This document shows positions 18,318 to 27,413 of a DNA stretch of 64,000 nt, piece by piece. How positions within the stretch are numbered: position 1 is the stretch's first letter; every line of letters begins with the position of its first letter. Under the pieces are notes generated by a model. That model was given only the letters and a program-made list of their open reading frames with translations, ran no database searches and had not been told where the DNA came from. Source of the stretch: Desulfopila aestuarii DSM 18488 (lineage in GTDB: Bacteria; Desulfobacterota; Desulfobulbia; Desulfobulbales; Desulfocapsaceae); NCBI RefSeq assembly GCF_900143695.1, contig NZ_FRFE01000008.1, positions 124,001-188,000 on the forward strand, read 5' to 3'. Both the position numbers and the translations under genes were made by a program.

Positions 18318-19236
18318 ACAGAGTGATCAATTCGCCTTCGCGGGCAAAAAACACTTCGATATCCCCGTATCTTCCAGGCTGACAGTATTCCTTGGCCAAC
18401 TCATCGATCTGGGCATCAGTCCGCTCGGGATCGTGATGGAACATCGCCAGTTTCTTCACTCCGGCCCGACTCGCCGAGGCGATGGCATGTTCGAACGTGG
18501 AATGGCCCCAACCGATTTTACCGTTATTGTATTCTTCTTCGGTATACTGGCAGTCGTGCACCAAGAGATCCGCATCCCGATAAAACTCCTCTAACATCAT
18601 ATTCTGCTCTTTTGCGACCTCTTCCCCTTCATAGGCCATTGCCTCGTCGTAATCGGGATGATTCGGGTCGGTGATAAAGAGATTGCGGAACGGTTCGGTA
18701 TCGTAACAGGTGCACACCTTTTTTCCAGCATGCTCAAAACGATAGCCAAGGGCTGTGATGGGGTGATTGATCAGCTTGGTGACCACCGTAAGCCCATCGC
18801 CCAGATCGATACTGGGGGCCTCGCTCAATCTGATATATTCGATATCAGAAGCCAATTCACCCATATTTACAGGGAAATAGCGATACTTCATCTGGCCACC
18901 CACGACGTCTTCCAGTGGGTCATCCTCAAAGGTAACTGGTCCGTAAACTTTCAGTTTTGTACCGGGGATATAAATGGGTGTAAAGTATGGAAATCCCATG
19001 ATGTGATCCCAATGAGTATGGGAGAGAAAGATCGAGGTGCTGATCGGCCCCTTGGGGAGATCATTTTTTAAGAGGAAAGTTCCCAGATCGCGTATACCAG
19101 AGCCGGCATCAACGATGATCAGCCGGTCATTTTCACCTACCCGCAACTCAATGCAGGCGCTGTTCCCACCATACTTCTGGGTGTTCGGCCCCGGACAGGG
19201 AATTGATCCGCGGACGCCCCAAAACCGGACTTTCAT
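18316..19236 (-). CDS. Metallo-beta-lactamase-fold hydrolase
   Basis: A 306-aa cytoplasmic MBL-fold protein with the metal motif SHTHWDHIMG near residue 73. Further ligand candidates are in TKLINHPITALGYRF, HDCQYTEEEY and AMFHHDPERTD. The N-terminus MKVRFWGVRGSIPCPGP is characteristic of a large bacterial group related to PhnP and cAMP phosphodiesterase-like enzymes. A phosphodiesterase activity is plausible but unproven. The ATG follows GGGAG. It sits between the MFS and HDOD genes; co-function with the HDOD protein in nucleotide signalling is a guess. Confidence 0.88.
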   Translation of the reverse strand: MKVRFWGVRGSIPCPGPNTQKYGGNSACIELRVGENDRLIIVDAGSGIRDLGTFLLKNDLPKGPISTSIFLSHTHWDHIMGFPYFTPIYIPGTKLKVYGPVTFEDDPLEDVVGGQMKYRYFPVNMGELASDIEYIRLSEAPSIDLGDGLTVVTKLINHPITALGYRFEHAGKKVCTCYDTEPFRNLFITDPNHPDYDEAMAYEGEEVAKEQNMMLEEFYRDADLLVHDCQYTEEEYNNGKIGWGHSTFEHAIASASRAGVKKLAMFHHDPERTDAQIDELAKEYCQPGRYGDIEVFFAREGELITL

Positions 19237-19354
19237 CTTGCTCCCATTTCAATCAGTGCTGGTTATGCGATTAGGGCAGAGCCGGACGGGCCATTGACTG
19301 CCCGTAAGTTCGCCCTCCTGTTTCCAATACCCTTCCACCCCCAGAACGAATCGG

Positions 19355-20215
19355 TCAAATCTGTAAGAATATTTCAGCTTTATGGATTTCTGCCTGGACA
19401 CCTTCACCGATATGACCGAAATCCTCGGCACTGATCTCGAGCACCTTAAGGAGATGCTCCATTTCCACCTCTGAGGGAAACGGGTTTCCGGCAAAGCCGA
19501 TATCAAGAATGTTGGTATAGATATTACCGAGTGCCACAAAGGCCACCTGCTTCGCCAGAGGACCGCTCAAATCATCGACATTGTGATGCTTTCCAATGCA
19601 GGTTGATATCACCTCATTCAACTTCCACTTTTCGGCAATCATCAACCCCACTTCCTGATGATCTATGCCCATGATATCCCTTTCGACCTCAATTAATGGC
19701 GCTTGTTCTTTCTTAGCAATAGTCAGCACCTCGATATACTCATCGCCGAAGGGTATCTTGCCAAGATCATGGAGCAAACCAGCCACAAACAGCTCTTCAC
19801 GCTCCATCACCGGCACTTCTTTAATTCCGGCAAGCAACTTGGCACTGACCCCGGCCCCGATGGTGTGCGCCCAGAATCGGGTGGTTGGCAAGGCTCGAGA
19901 TTTCTTGGTACCTGCCACGGTGCGGATAATGGCAGTACTCAACGCCATATTCTTCACTGTATTCATCCCCAGCATCGTAATGGCCCGGGTCAGCGAGGTA
20001 ATTTTGGTAACCAGCGAGTAGTAGGCAGAGTTAATCAGTTTCAACACTTGACCCGTCAATACCGGGTCAAGTGAAATAACTTTGTTCAACTCGTTTGGCG
20101 AAGCATCAGTGCGGCTGCAAATCTCCATAACCTTGCCGACCGTCGTCGAGAGACTCGGCATTTTCTGGATGAACCGCTCAATATCCTTACGCTGTTTATC
20201 TTTATCAAAGCTCAT
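19355..20215 (-). CDS. HDOD domain signalling protein
   Basis: A 286-aa soluble protein with an HDOD domain spanning about residues 14-215 (MPSLSTTVGKVMEI, LDPVLTGQVLKLINSAYYS, AITMLGMNTVKNMALS). The core histidines and aspartates LLHDLGKIPFG, GIDHQEVG and IGKHHN are all present, so it may retain metal-binding HD character, unlike many degenerate HDOD proteins. HDOD proteins act in second-messenger and stress signalling. The ATG at 20215 has GAGGGA upstream; the longer frame (to 20263) adds a segment with poorer spacing. Confidence 0.88.
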   Translation of the reverse strand: MSFDKDKQRKDIERFIQKMPSLSTTVGKVMEICSRTDASPNELNKVISLDPVLTGQVLKLINSAYYSLVTKITSLTRAITMLGMNTVKNMALSTAIIRTVAGTKKSRALPTTRFWAHTIGAGVSAKLLAGIKEVPVMEREELFVAGLLHDLGKIPFGDEYIEVLTIAKKEQAPLIEVERDIMGIDHQEVGLMIAEKWKLNEVISTCIGKHHNVDDLSGPLAKQVAFVALGNIYTNILDIGFAGNPFPSEVEMEHLLKVLEISAEDFGHIGEGVQAEIHKAEIFLQI

Positions 20216-20431
20216 CAATTCATATCCCTCAAGAGCCAAAAACCCCAACGAAGGGGAAGACATTCCTTTCTCAGATTATTGCTATGTTCTCCACAAACAA
20301 AACAATCTGTAAGGCACTAAAATTTCAATAACATCCAGCCAACCTTTTCACTTCATACGCATTGTATCGAAAGATGGACGGCAGGTCAAGAAGCCGCCGG
20401 CCCTTGCTCAATGATTATCGTGAATAGTCAA

Positions 20432-21196
20432 TCAGCTGACCCGACAGAAATTCACAGCATCCGTATAAGAGAGGGTCGTACCACCAAAAATATCCAGGGC
20501 GCTGCCGACGGTTGCGTCAAGTCGTCCTTTACCAAGATCACGGATCAAAGCAAGATCATCAAGGTCACGCACTCCACCTGCGTAAGTGGTCGGCAATGGT
20601 GACCACTCTGCCAGTTTTACCACCAGTTCCTCCTCGATGCCCGCACATTTCCCCTCAACATCAGCGGCATGAATAAGAAATTCATCAGAGCAGCGAGCCA
20701 GGTCTTCGAGCACAGCCGGAACAATCTCCACCTCAGTAAATTTTTGCCAGCGGTCGGTGACGATATAATACCTGTCGCCACGCCGTCGGCAACTCAGATC
20801 GAGTACCAGTCGCTCTTTACCCACCGCCTGCACCAGCTTGCCCAGATGCCCTCGGTCAATCTTGCCATCAGAAAAGACATAGGAGGTGACAATGACATGG
20901 GAAGCGCCGGCAGCAAGCCACTCGCGAGCGTTCTCTGCCGTGATACCTCCACCGAGTTGCAAACCACCCGGCCAGGCGGCAAGCGCCTCGCGCGCCGCCT
21001 CGTCATTGCCAGGACCGAGCTTAATGATATGGCCGCCGGTCAGGTTGTCATTTCGGTACAACTCCGCAAACCAGGATGAGGGTTTTTCGGCGGTAAAATT
21101 TGTTCGCAGTTGTCCGGGATTTTCATCAGAAAGTGACGAGCCGACAATCTGCTTCACTTTGCCTTCGTGGAGATCAATACAAGGTCGAAATTTCAT
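20432..21196 (-). CDS. hisA: Eukaryotic-type HisA (ProFAR isomerase)
   Basis: A 254-aa TIM-barrel enzyme converting ProFAR to PRFAR in histidine biosynthesis. The N-terminus MKFRPCIDLHEGKVKQIVGSS, the insertion DENPGQLRTNFTAEKPS, LQLGGGITAENAREWLAAGA, LVLDLSCRRRGDRYYIVTDR and TYAGGVRDLDDL match the fungal/plant HIS6-like subfamily. The usual bacterial HisA starts with LIPAIDL and differs throughout. The ATG has GAAGGA directly upstream. No other his gene is in the window. A strong terminator ends eleven bases before the start codon, so the gene has no room for a conventional separate promoter downstream of it. Confidence 0.9.
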   Translation of the reverse strand: MKFRPCIDLHEGKVKQIVGSSLSDENPGQLRTNFTAEKPSSWFAELYRNDNLTGGHIIKLGPGNDEAAREALAAWPGGLQLGGGITAENAREWLAAGASHVIVTSYVFSDGKIDRGHLGKLVQAVGKERLVLDLSCRRRGDRYYIVTDRWQKFTEVEIVPAVLEDLARCSDEFLIHAADVEGKCAGIEEELVVKLAEWSPLPTTYAGGVRDLDDLALIRDLGKGRLDATVGSALDIFGGTTLSYTDAVNFCRVS

Positions 21197-21206
21197 AGCT
21201 TCCTTC

Positions 21207-21249
21207 AAAAAAAAACGGGACAACCACCTCAAGGTGGATATCCCGTTTT
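21207..21249 (-). terminator. Intrinsic terminator or attenuator abutting hisA
   Basis: On the minus strand, outer stem AAAACGGGA/TCCCGTTTT (21241-21249 with 21212-21220) and inner stem CCACC/GGTGG are followed by nine T residues (21207-21215). The hisA Shine-Dalgarno begins at once after the T-run. It serves as terminator for the upstream P-loop gene and may be an attenuator for hisA. Confidence 0.88.
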
Positions 21250-21297
21250 CAACCTGACCGCTTGTAATGCTATGCGCCGGTAAGTGTCGTCTGCTGC

Positions 21298-21993
21298 CTA
21301 TTTTTTCTGGATAAGCAGGGTGGACGGATCGAGTTTCAGTTTGGTGCCGGGATCGACTGTACACTCGTCACATTTAAGAATCTCCAGGTTCATCTCTTCG
21401 CCCTGGGGATTAATCAGCAATATGGTATCGAACAGATCGTCAATCTCATGACAGGGAGCGGGAACACCATCGGCGCTCTTACGGTTGTCTTCACGGTGAC
21501 GAACCGCGGAAAACCAGATCATTTTCAGACCGCTGTTCTCCATGAATTCGCGCATCTCTTTCACGGCTGCACGATCAGCAGAAGCAAAATCAAACCCATC
21601 GATAATAAGACACTCAGGCTTGAAGATTTCCTGCTTGACCAGATCATCAAGACGTTCCTGGAACTTGGCCCTGGAAAAAGAGGTCTCATTGAAAGTCATG
21701 ATCATCCTGTTTTTCATGACCTCAGGGATAGCCTCAACTTTCTCACCGTCAGTCAAGAGTGAGAGGATGTCATCATACCAGTTGCGGGTCTTATCCACGG
21801 ACTGGCCGATACTGACATGCAGCACCTTGTTGCCCAGCAGCATGCAGTCCAATGCGAACTGAACCAGTATCGCGGTCTTGCCAAGTCCGGCTCTGGACAT
21901 TACCAGACCCATGCTGCGGATTCCATCCTTGGTCTTTTTCTCAAGACCAAGCGCCTTCAGCGGGTTATTGACTACCAAATCGTTGTCTGCCAT
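21298..21993 (-). CDS. RecA/KaiC-like P-loop ATPase, unknown function
   Basis: A 231-aa soluble protein with Walker A SRAGLGKTAIL (about residues 33-43) and a Walker B-like strand PECLIIDGFDFAS (about 127-139). The fold order resembles RecA/KaiC/DnaB-type ATPases. A C-terminal Cys pair lies in LKCDECTVDPG. No helicase or circadian partner is nearby and I do not recognise a named family. The ATG has GAGGTG eight bases upstream. It lies downstream of fusA, separated by two hairpins, and upstream of the hisA attenuator-like terminator. Confidence 0.72.
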   Translation of the reverse strand: MADNDLVVNNPLKALGLEKKTKDGIRSMGLVMSRAGLGKTAILVQFALDCMLLGNKVLHVSIGQSVDKTRNWYDDILSLLTDGEKVEAIPEVMKNRMIMTFNETSFSRAKFQERLDDLVKQEIFKPECLIIDGFDFASADRAAVKEMREFMENSGLKMIWFSAVRHREDNRKSADGVPAPCHEIDDLFDTILLINPQGEEMNLEILKCDECTVDPGTKLKLDPSTLLIQKK

Positions 21994-22021
21994 GGCAAAT
22001 CACCTCATTATATGTCTTGTC

Positions 22022-22070
22022 GGCAAGCATCAATTGATGCTGCCCGCATCGGGCGCAAGATATGCGCCCG
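22022..22070 (-). terminator. Two hairpins downstream of fusA
   Basis: GCATC-AATT-GATGC (22027-22040, flanked by GGCA/TGCC) and CGGGCGCA/TGCGCCCG (22050-22057 with 22063-22070) follow the fusA stop on the minus strand. No T-run is present, so termination or mRNA 3' protection are both possible. Confidence 0.45.
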
Positions 22071-22107
22071 TGATATTCTTTGTAGTATGTTCCGAAGCGA
22101 GAAGCAA

Positions 22108-24189
22108 CTAGTTGTTCTTCTGCTCTGCCTGATAGGCTTTGACAAGCTCTTCGGAAACACCCTTTGGAACCGGTTTGAAACTCGCGAATTCCATGGTGAA
22201 TTCGGCTTTACCCTGGGTAAGGGAACGGAGCACGGTGGAGTAACCGAACATCTCTGAGAGCGGTACCTCTGCCTCGATCACGGTGTAGAGCCCCTCTTCC
22301 ATGGAACCGATAATCATACCACGACGCTGGTTGATGGAACCCATGACGGCACCCTGGAACTCTGAAGGACCTTCGACTGCCACCTTCATGATCGGCTCAA
22401 GAATCTGCGGCTTGGCCTTCATGTAGCCCTCTTTGAAGGCACCGATGGAGGCCAGCTGGAAAGCGACATCGGAGGAGTCGACCGCATGGAAGGCACCGTC
22501 GTTGATGGTAACCTTGACCCCGGTGATCGGTGCACCGATGAGAGAACCCTTGGCAACTGATTTCTGAAAGCCCTTTTCACAGGAGCTGATAAACTCGCGG
22601 GGAATGACACCGCCCACGATGGCGTCGACAAATTCAAATTCACCCTCTTCAAGCGGCTCCATGAAACCGGCGACACGACCGTACTGGCCGGAACCACCTG
22701 TCTGTTTCTTGTGGGTGTAGTTGAACTCGGCCCGCTGGGAGATTGCTTCACGATAGGCAACCCGCGGTGCACCGGCTTCAACCTCAGCCTTGTACTCACG
22801 CTTCATCCTCTCGATATACACTTCAAGGTGCAGTTCACCCATTCCCGAAATGATGGTCTCACCGGTTTCCTTATCGACAAAGGAACGGAAGGTCGGATCC
22901 TCTTTTGTGAAGCGGTTAAGCGCCTTCGACATATTGACCTGGGCCTTGTTGTCCACCGGGATAATAGCCAGAGAGATAACCGGCTCGGGGATATGCATGG
23001 AGGTCATGGAGCAGGAAATCTTCTCGTCGCAGAAGGTATCACCGGAAGCACAGTCGATGCCGAACAACGCCACGATATCACCGGATCCGCAAGAATCGAT
23101 TTCTTCCATCTCGTCCGAATGCATCCGGCAGAGACGGCCGATCTTTACTTTTTTGCCGGTACGGCTGTTGTAAACGGTGTCACCCTTGGTGAGAGTGCCC
23201 TGGTAGGTACGGATATAGGTCAGCTGACCGTAACGGCCATCTTCCAATTTAAACGCCAATGCGACCAGCGGATCTGCCGGATTGTTGGTTACTGCGAACT
23301 CTTCCTCGCTCTTGTTGAGGTCAAGTGCATGATTGGTAACGTCAGTCGGGCATGGCAGGAAAAGCTCAACAGCATCAAGCAGCTTCTGAACGCCCTTGTT
23401 TTTGTAGGCAGAACCCATCATAACCGGAGTGAACTCAAGAGCCAGGGTGCCTTTACGAATTGCGTCGTAGATAATCTGGATGTCGACATCGCCGCCTTCC
23501 AGTAGAGCTTCCATCAGCTCCTCAGAGAACATGGAGATTTCCTCGAGCAGGGCCTCACGTTTCTCCTGAGCCTCATCCGCCATCTCAGCCGGAATCGCTT
23601 CTTCACGAATCTTCTCACCGTTATCGCCATCAAAATAAATGGCCTTCATGGTGATCAAATCGACCATGCCCTGCAGATCGCTCTCAAGACCGATCGGCAT
23701 CTGCAGCATGTGAGCATTCAGCTCAAGTTTTTCGCGCAGCTGCTTGGTAACTTTGTACGGATTGGCACCGGTACGGTCGCACTTGTTGATGAAGGCGATA
23801 CGCGGAACGTTGTACCGGGTCATCTGCCGGTTAACGGTAATGGACTGGGACTGAACACCGCCAACAGAGCAGAGTACCAGGATAGCACCGTCCAGAACCC
23901 GCAGGGCGCGCTCAACCTCAACGGTGAAGTCAACGTGGCCGGGGGTGTCGATGATATTGATATTGATATCTTTCCAGGAACAGTACGTGGCGGCTGACTG
24001 GATAGTAATGCCACGCTCCTTTTCCAGCTCCATGGAGTCCATCTTGGCGCCAACACCGTCTTTGCCGCGAACCTCATGGATAGCATGAATCCTGTTGGTA
24101 TAAAACAGGATACGCTCGGTCAGGGTAGTTTTTCCCGAATCGATATGGGCACTGATACCAATATTACGTACTTTCGATAAATCTTTCAT
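22108..24189 (-). CDS. fusA: Translation elongation factor G, spdEFG1/mitochondrial type
   Basis: A 693-aa GTPase that drives ribosomal translocation. G1 (AHIDSGKT), G2/switch I (ERGITI), G3 (DTPGHVDF) and G4 (NKCD) motifs are intact, followed by domains II-V up to [21 protein letters not shown]. Switch I reads [23 protein letters not shown], which matches the mitochondrial EFG1/spdEFG1 subfamily rather than the classical bacterial HNGxATMDWM form. In organisms with spdEFG1, ribosome recycling is usually done by a separate spdEFG2. The gene is not next to rpsL, rpsG or tuf. The ATG is preceded by GAGGAAAG. Confidence 0.95.
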   Translation of the reverse strand: MKDLSKVRNIGISAHIDSGKTTLTERILFYTNRIHAIHEVRGKDGVGAKMDSMELEKERGITIQSAATYCSWKDININIIDTPGHVDFTVEVERALRVLDGAILVLCSVGGVQSQSITVNRQMTRYNVPRIAFINKCDRTGANPYKVTKQLREKLELNAHMLQMPIGLESDLQGMVDLITMKAIYFDGDNGEKIREEAIPAEMADEAQEKREALLEEISMFSEELMEALLEGGDVDIQIIYDAIRKGTLALEFTPVMMGSAYKNKGVQKLLDAVELFLPCPTDVTNHALDLNKSEEEFAVTNNPADPLVALAFKLEDGRYGQLTYIRTYQGTLTKGDTVYNSRTGKKVKIGRLCRMHSDEMEEIDSCGSGDIVALFGIDCASGDTFCDEKISCSMTSMHIPEPVISLAIIPVDNKAQVNMSKALNRFTKEDPTFRSFVDKETGETIISGMGELHLEVYIERMKREYKAEVEAGAPRVAYREAISQRAEFNYTHKKQTGGSGQYGRVAGFMEPLEEGEFEFVDAIVGGVIPREFISSCEKGFQKSVAKGSLIGAPITGVKVTINDGAFHAVDSSDVAFQLASIGAFKEGYMKAKPQILEPIMKVAVEGPSEFQGAVMGSINQRRGMIIGSMEEGLYTVIEAEVPLSEMFGYSTVLRSLTQGKAEFTMEFASFKPVPKGVSEELVKAYQAEQKNN

Positions 24190-25289
24190 GGTTGCTTTCC
24201 TCTACCAACTCTGCACACCGGATTTTCCCGGCCCCACTGTCACTCAACCTGGGTAATGAAATAAATGGTGATCACGCAAAAAGTCTTAACACCTCCAAAG
24301 GAGAGACTCACCACATCAACCCGTTGTACTGCCGAACCGTCGGTTCTCGTGGTTTTTTGCGAACCCAACAAAAAAATAAGGAGCCACAGCTCCCTGCAAC
24401 TCCGTATTCAACTGAATTTAATGCGTATCACTTTCAGGATTTGAATACTTTCATCATGTCCCTTTTCTACCGGGGACGTTCCCGCTCACTCACCACCTGC
24501 ACCGAAGAAATATGTACTGCAAATCACAGGTAGGGAGCTGGATACTCTTCAGAAAATCACATATCTCGGGCTGCATTCCACACCCAAGACATAAAAAGTT
24601 CCTCAGAAAACCGGGCACATTACATCAGACCAAGCCGAAAAGCCAGAAAAAAAACGCATCGTCTGACGTTTTCTCTCCTCCGCATCAGGCATGTTGTATC
24701 GCTAGTAACAACCAATAAAAAAAAGCCCATTCCGACCCGCACAATTCTTCCGTTATCAGGACCCCTTATATAAGGTCCCGCCATGACAGACAAATAGCCC
24801 TGCCAGCCAGGAGAAGCCCATCATCTTCGGTACTATTTTGATAACCATTCCCCATCAGGGACGCAAGCAGAAAATCACACTAAATCAACATGAAAAGAAA
24901 ATCATTTTTCTTATTTCAGGTTAGCTTTGCCAAATCGAGACTGCATAAGAAAGAGCCCGGACCTTGCCGGAAGGAAGTCTGGAGGGATCAAAGCTATATT
25001 TCTCAGCTGAGTATATTGAAGACTAATTGATCCCTTCACATGTCTGTTACAAGGAATCTTCCCTGGTCATTACCGATAATGCCGCCTACGGAAATAGCAT
25101 AGCCAGGCAAGCTGCCGATAATAGTTTGCTGGCTTCACCTGCTGTTCCTTGCGATAGCAGATGTATCATGATAACTTTAGATTTATAATTTTCATTAACA
25201 TTTTTTAGTCACTCCAATCAGTTCTGCAACAAAGCAACCAGAGTGTTGCATCTCCCTCTACCAATTGATCTTTTTGTACAGGAGGTCCT
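24190..25289. other. 1.1-kb region without a recognisable gene
   Basis: Divergent spacer between fusA and the BMP sensor operon, and the longest stretch in the window with no gene call. I see no RNA gene or mobile element. It contains a hairpin GGACC/GGTCC around a TTATATAA centre (24759-24778) and an 8-bp inverted repeat GGGATCAA/TTGATCCC (24984-24991 with 25027-25034). A TATAAT hexamer (25184-25189) lies upstream of the first BMP gene but has no good -35 partner. Confidence 0.4.
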
Positions 25290-26315
25290 GTGAACATCAT
25301 TGCCACCCGCTCTTCTAAACCCAATAATCTACCTCTTGGAATTGGCATCGTTCTCCTGTTTCTTTTGGCTGGAATTCCGGCTGGCAGCGCCACAATCAAC
25401 ACCATTGGGCTACTTGCAGGAGCTGGCGGTCTCGGTGATCAGTCCTACAACGACATGGCCATGGCCGGCCTCGGCAAAGCACAGCAGCTCTATAACTTCA
25501 ATCTTATCGTCCAGGAAACCGAAGGAACCCATGCATCCCAGATCAAAGGGATGCAAAGCCTGATTGATCTGGGTGCCCAGGTTATCGTCGCCAACGGGGC
25601 CGGTCTCGGCAATCTGGTAATGGAATATAGCCCGAAATTCCCCAAGATACTGTTTATCGTCAATGACTTCCCCATTGAAGGCTTTGCCAATGTCGCCTCG
25701 ACATCCTTTGCCCATGAAGAAGGCTCCTATCTGGCCGGAATTCTGGCCGCTTCGGTTGCCACCACTGGCTCAATAGGTTTTATCGGCGGGGTTGACCTCC
25801 CGGTCATCCACAGTTTTCTTGATGGCTTCAGCCGGGGCGCTAAAAGCGTCTCGGAAACGGTCACCATCACCAACACCTTTGTTTCCCCTGCCGGGGATTA
25901 CTCCGGTTTTACCAATCCATCCCAGGGATATGCACTCGCCACGGAAATGTACCAAAACGGTGTTGAAATAATTTTTTCGGTGGCGGGCCTCACCGGTAAC
26001 GGTGTTATCCAGGCTGCACGTGAGCAGAAAAAGCTGGTGATCGGAGTTGATGCTGACCAAGATCACATGGCCAAAGGATATGTACTGACCAGCATGATGA
26101 AACGACTGGACCAGTCCACCTACCTGGAAATCGAGAAAATCATGAACAACAGCTTCACCGCCGGAGTCACCCATTACGGTTTAAAAAATGGCGGGGTGAG
26201 TCTCTCCCCAATGCGTTTTACCAGGCAGCTGGTAAGTGACGAGATCATGGCAACACTTCATCAAGCCGAAAAAGATCTCATCTCAGGTAAGATACAGATT
26301 CCAGATACCATGTAA
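25290..26315 (+). CDS. BMP-family periplasmic binding protein 1
   Basis: A 341-aa exported substrate-binding protein of the basic membrane protein (BMP/PnrA) family, whose known members bind nucleosides or similar ligands. A signal peptide (about 1-33, ending PAGSA) has no lipobox cysteine, so a soluble periplasmic protein is expected rather than a lipoprotein. Mature protein motifs: GAGGLGDQSYNDMAMAG, MQSLIDLGAQVIVANG, GSIGFIGGVDLPVIHSF, VAGLTGNGVIQAA, IGVDADQDHMAKGYVLTSMMKRLD. The GTG start has a perfect AGGAGGT site. It opens a four-gene operon ending in a kinase and regulator, so a sensory rather than transport role is inferred. Confidence 0.88.
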   Translation: MNIIATRSSKPNNLPLGIGIVLLFLLAGIPAGSATINTIGLLAGAGGLGDQSYNDMAMAGLGKAQQLYNFNLIVQETEGTHASQIKGMQSLIDLGAQVIVANGAGLGNLVMEYSPKFPKILFIVNDFPIEGFANVASTSFAHEEGSYLAGILAASVATTGSIGFIGGVDLPVIHSFLDGFSRGAKSVSETVTITNTFVSPAGDYSGFTNPSQGYALATEMYQNGVEIIFSVAGLTGNGVIQAAREQKKLVIGVDADQDHMAKGYVLTSMMKRLDQSTYLEIEKIMNNSFTAGVTHYGLKNGGVSLSPMRFTRQLVSDEIMATLHQAEKDLISGKIQIPDTM

Positions 26316-26378
26316 ATAAAGATGGTGACCAACTGAAGACCACAGGACAATTGTCCAGTTGATATATAGGAATTTTCA

Positions 26379-27413
26379 ATGCATAGAACTTTCTTTCTCA
26401 TAGTAAGCCTTCTTCTCATCATGGTGCTGCCGGGTATTTTCGTTTCAGCACAAGAGAAGCCAACACTTGGGCTGCTGATAGGGGTATCAGGGCTTGGCGA
26501 CCAGAGCTTCAACGACATGACCTACGCAGGAATGATCAAGGCAAAACAAGAGTTTGATCTGAATCTCATCCTTGAGGACAGTGAAAAATCCGATACCGGA
26601 TTTGAACTTTCCATGCAGCGTCTGATCGATAAAGGGGCAAAAATTATTGTGGCCAACGGCTTCTACCTGAAAGATCTGGTGAAAAAATACGCCACCCGCT
26701 ATCCGGACCGCTATTTCATTCTGCAAGACGCAGAGCTGCCGGACCTGCCCAACGTGGCCTCCATTATCTATTCCGTCCATGAAGGCTCCTTCCTGGTAGG
26801 AGCGCTTGCCGGCATGATGACCAAGTCCGGAAAGGTCGGTTTTCTTGGCGGGGTCGACATTCCGATCATGCACGTTTTCCGGGAAGGCTACCGGCAGGGA
26901 GTAATGTATATCAATCCGAAGGTCGATGTCAGGGAAGAATTCGTCACCAAGGCTCCTGATTTTTCTGGTTTTCGACAGCCATCTGTCGGACATGAACGTG
27001 CAATGGCCGCTTACGGTGCTGGTGTTGACATCCTGTATGTCGCCGCAGGTCTGACCGGCAACGGGGCCCTGCAGGCCGCCGAGGATTCAGACCGATTCGC
27101 CATAGGCGTCGACTCCGACCAGGACCATCTGGCAAAAGGCCACATTCTCACCAGTATGATGAAACGGCTCGACATCGTCACATACAGTGAGGTCAACAAA
27201 ATAGTAACCGGCAAATTTATTCCAGGCGTGAAAACCTATGGATTAAAGGAACACGGCATCGGGTTGAGTGACATGAAATTCACCCGTAATCTCATCCCGC
27301 CAAACGTGCTTCGACGGCTTGATGAGATCAAAGCCGAAATAATCGCCGGCAGGATCAAGGTCCTCAACTATCTGGACTCTACCGTGACCACTCAAAATGG
27401 TACCGGAACATGA
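26379..27413 (+). CDS. BMP-family periplasmic binding protein 2
   Basis: A 344-aa paralogue of the preceding gene, similar along its whole length (GVSGLGDQSFNDMTYAG, MQRLIDKGAKIIVANG, GKVGFLGGVDIPIMHVF, AAGLTGNGALQAAED, IGVDSDQDHLAKGHILTSMM). The signal peptide (1-24, ending FVSA) again lacks a lipobox cysteine. The ATG has AGGAA upstream. It overlaps the kinase start by ATGA, so binding protein and sensor are translationally coupled. Divergence in the ligand-contact half suggests the two proteins bind different ligands or form a pair; this is inference. Confidence 0.88.
   Translation: MHRTFFLIVSLLLIMVLPGIFVSAQEKPTLGLLIGVSGLGDQSFNDMTYAGMIKAKQEFDLNLILEDSEKSDTGFELSMQRLIDKGAKIIVANGFYLKDLVKKYATRYPDRYFILQDAELPDLPNVASIIYSVHEGSFLVGALAGMMTKSGKVGFLGGVDIPIMHVFREGYRQGVMYINPKVDVREEFVTKAPDFSGFRQPSVGHERAMAAYGAGVDILYVAAGLTGNGALQAAEDSDRFAIGVDSDQDHLAKGHILTSMMKRLDIVTYSEVNKIVTGKFIPGVKTYGLKEHGIGLSDMKFTRNLIPPNVLRRLDEIKAEIIAGRIKVLNYLDSTVTTQNGTGT

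Noticed and set aside
22711-23505. Long open frames antisense to fusA
   Set aside because: They mirror a highly conserved gene with biased codons, have no start signals and no protein features.
24192-24533. A 113-codon open frame in the 1.1-kb gene-free stretch
   Set aside because: Composition is not protein-like, no domain and no Shine-Dalgarno. Left as non-coding.
24190-25289. A tRNA or small-RNA gene in the long gene-free stretch
   Set aside because: No T-arm-like motif or cloverleaf pairing was found by eye. A covariance-model scan would be needed to exclude other RNAs.
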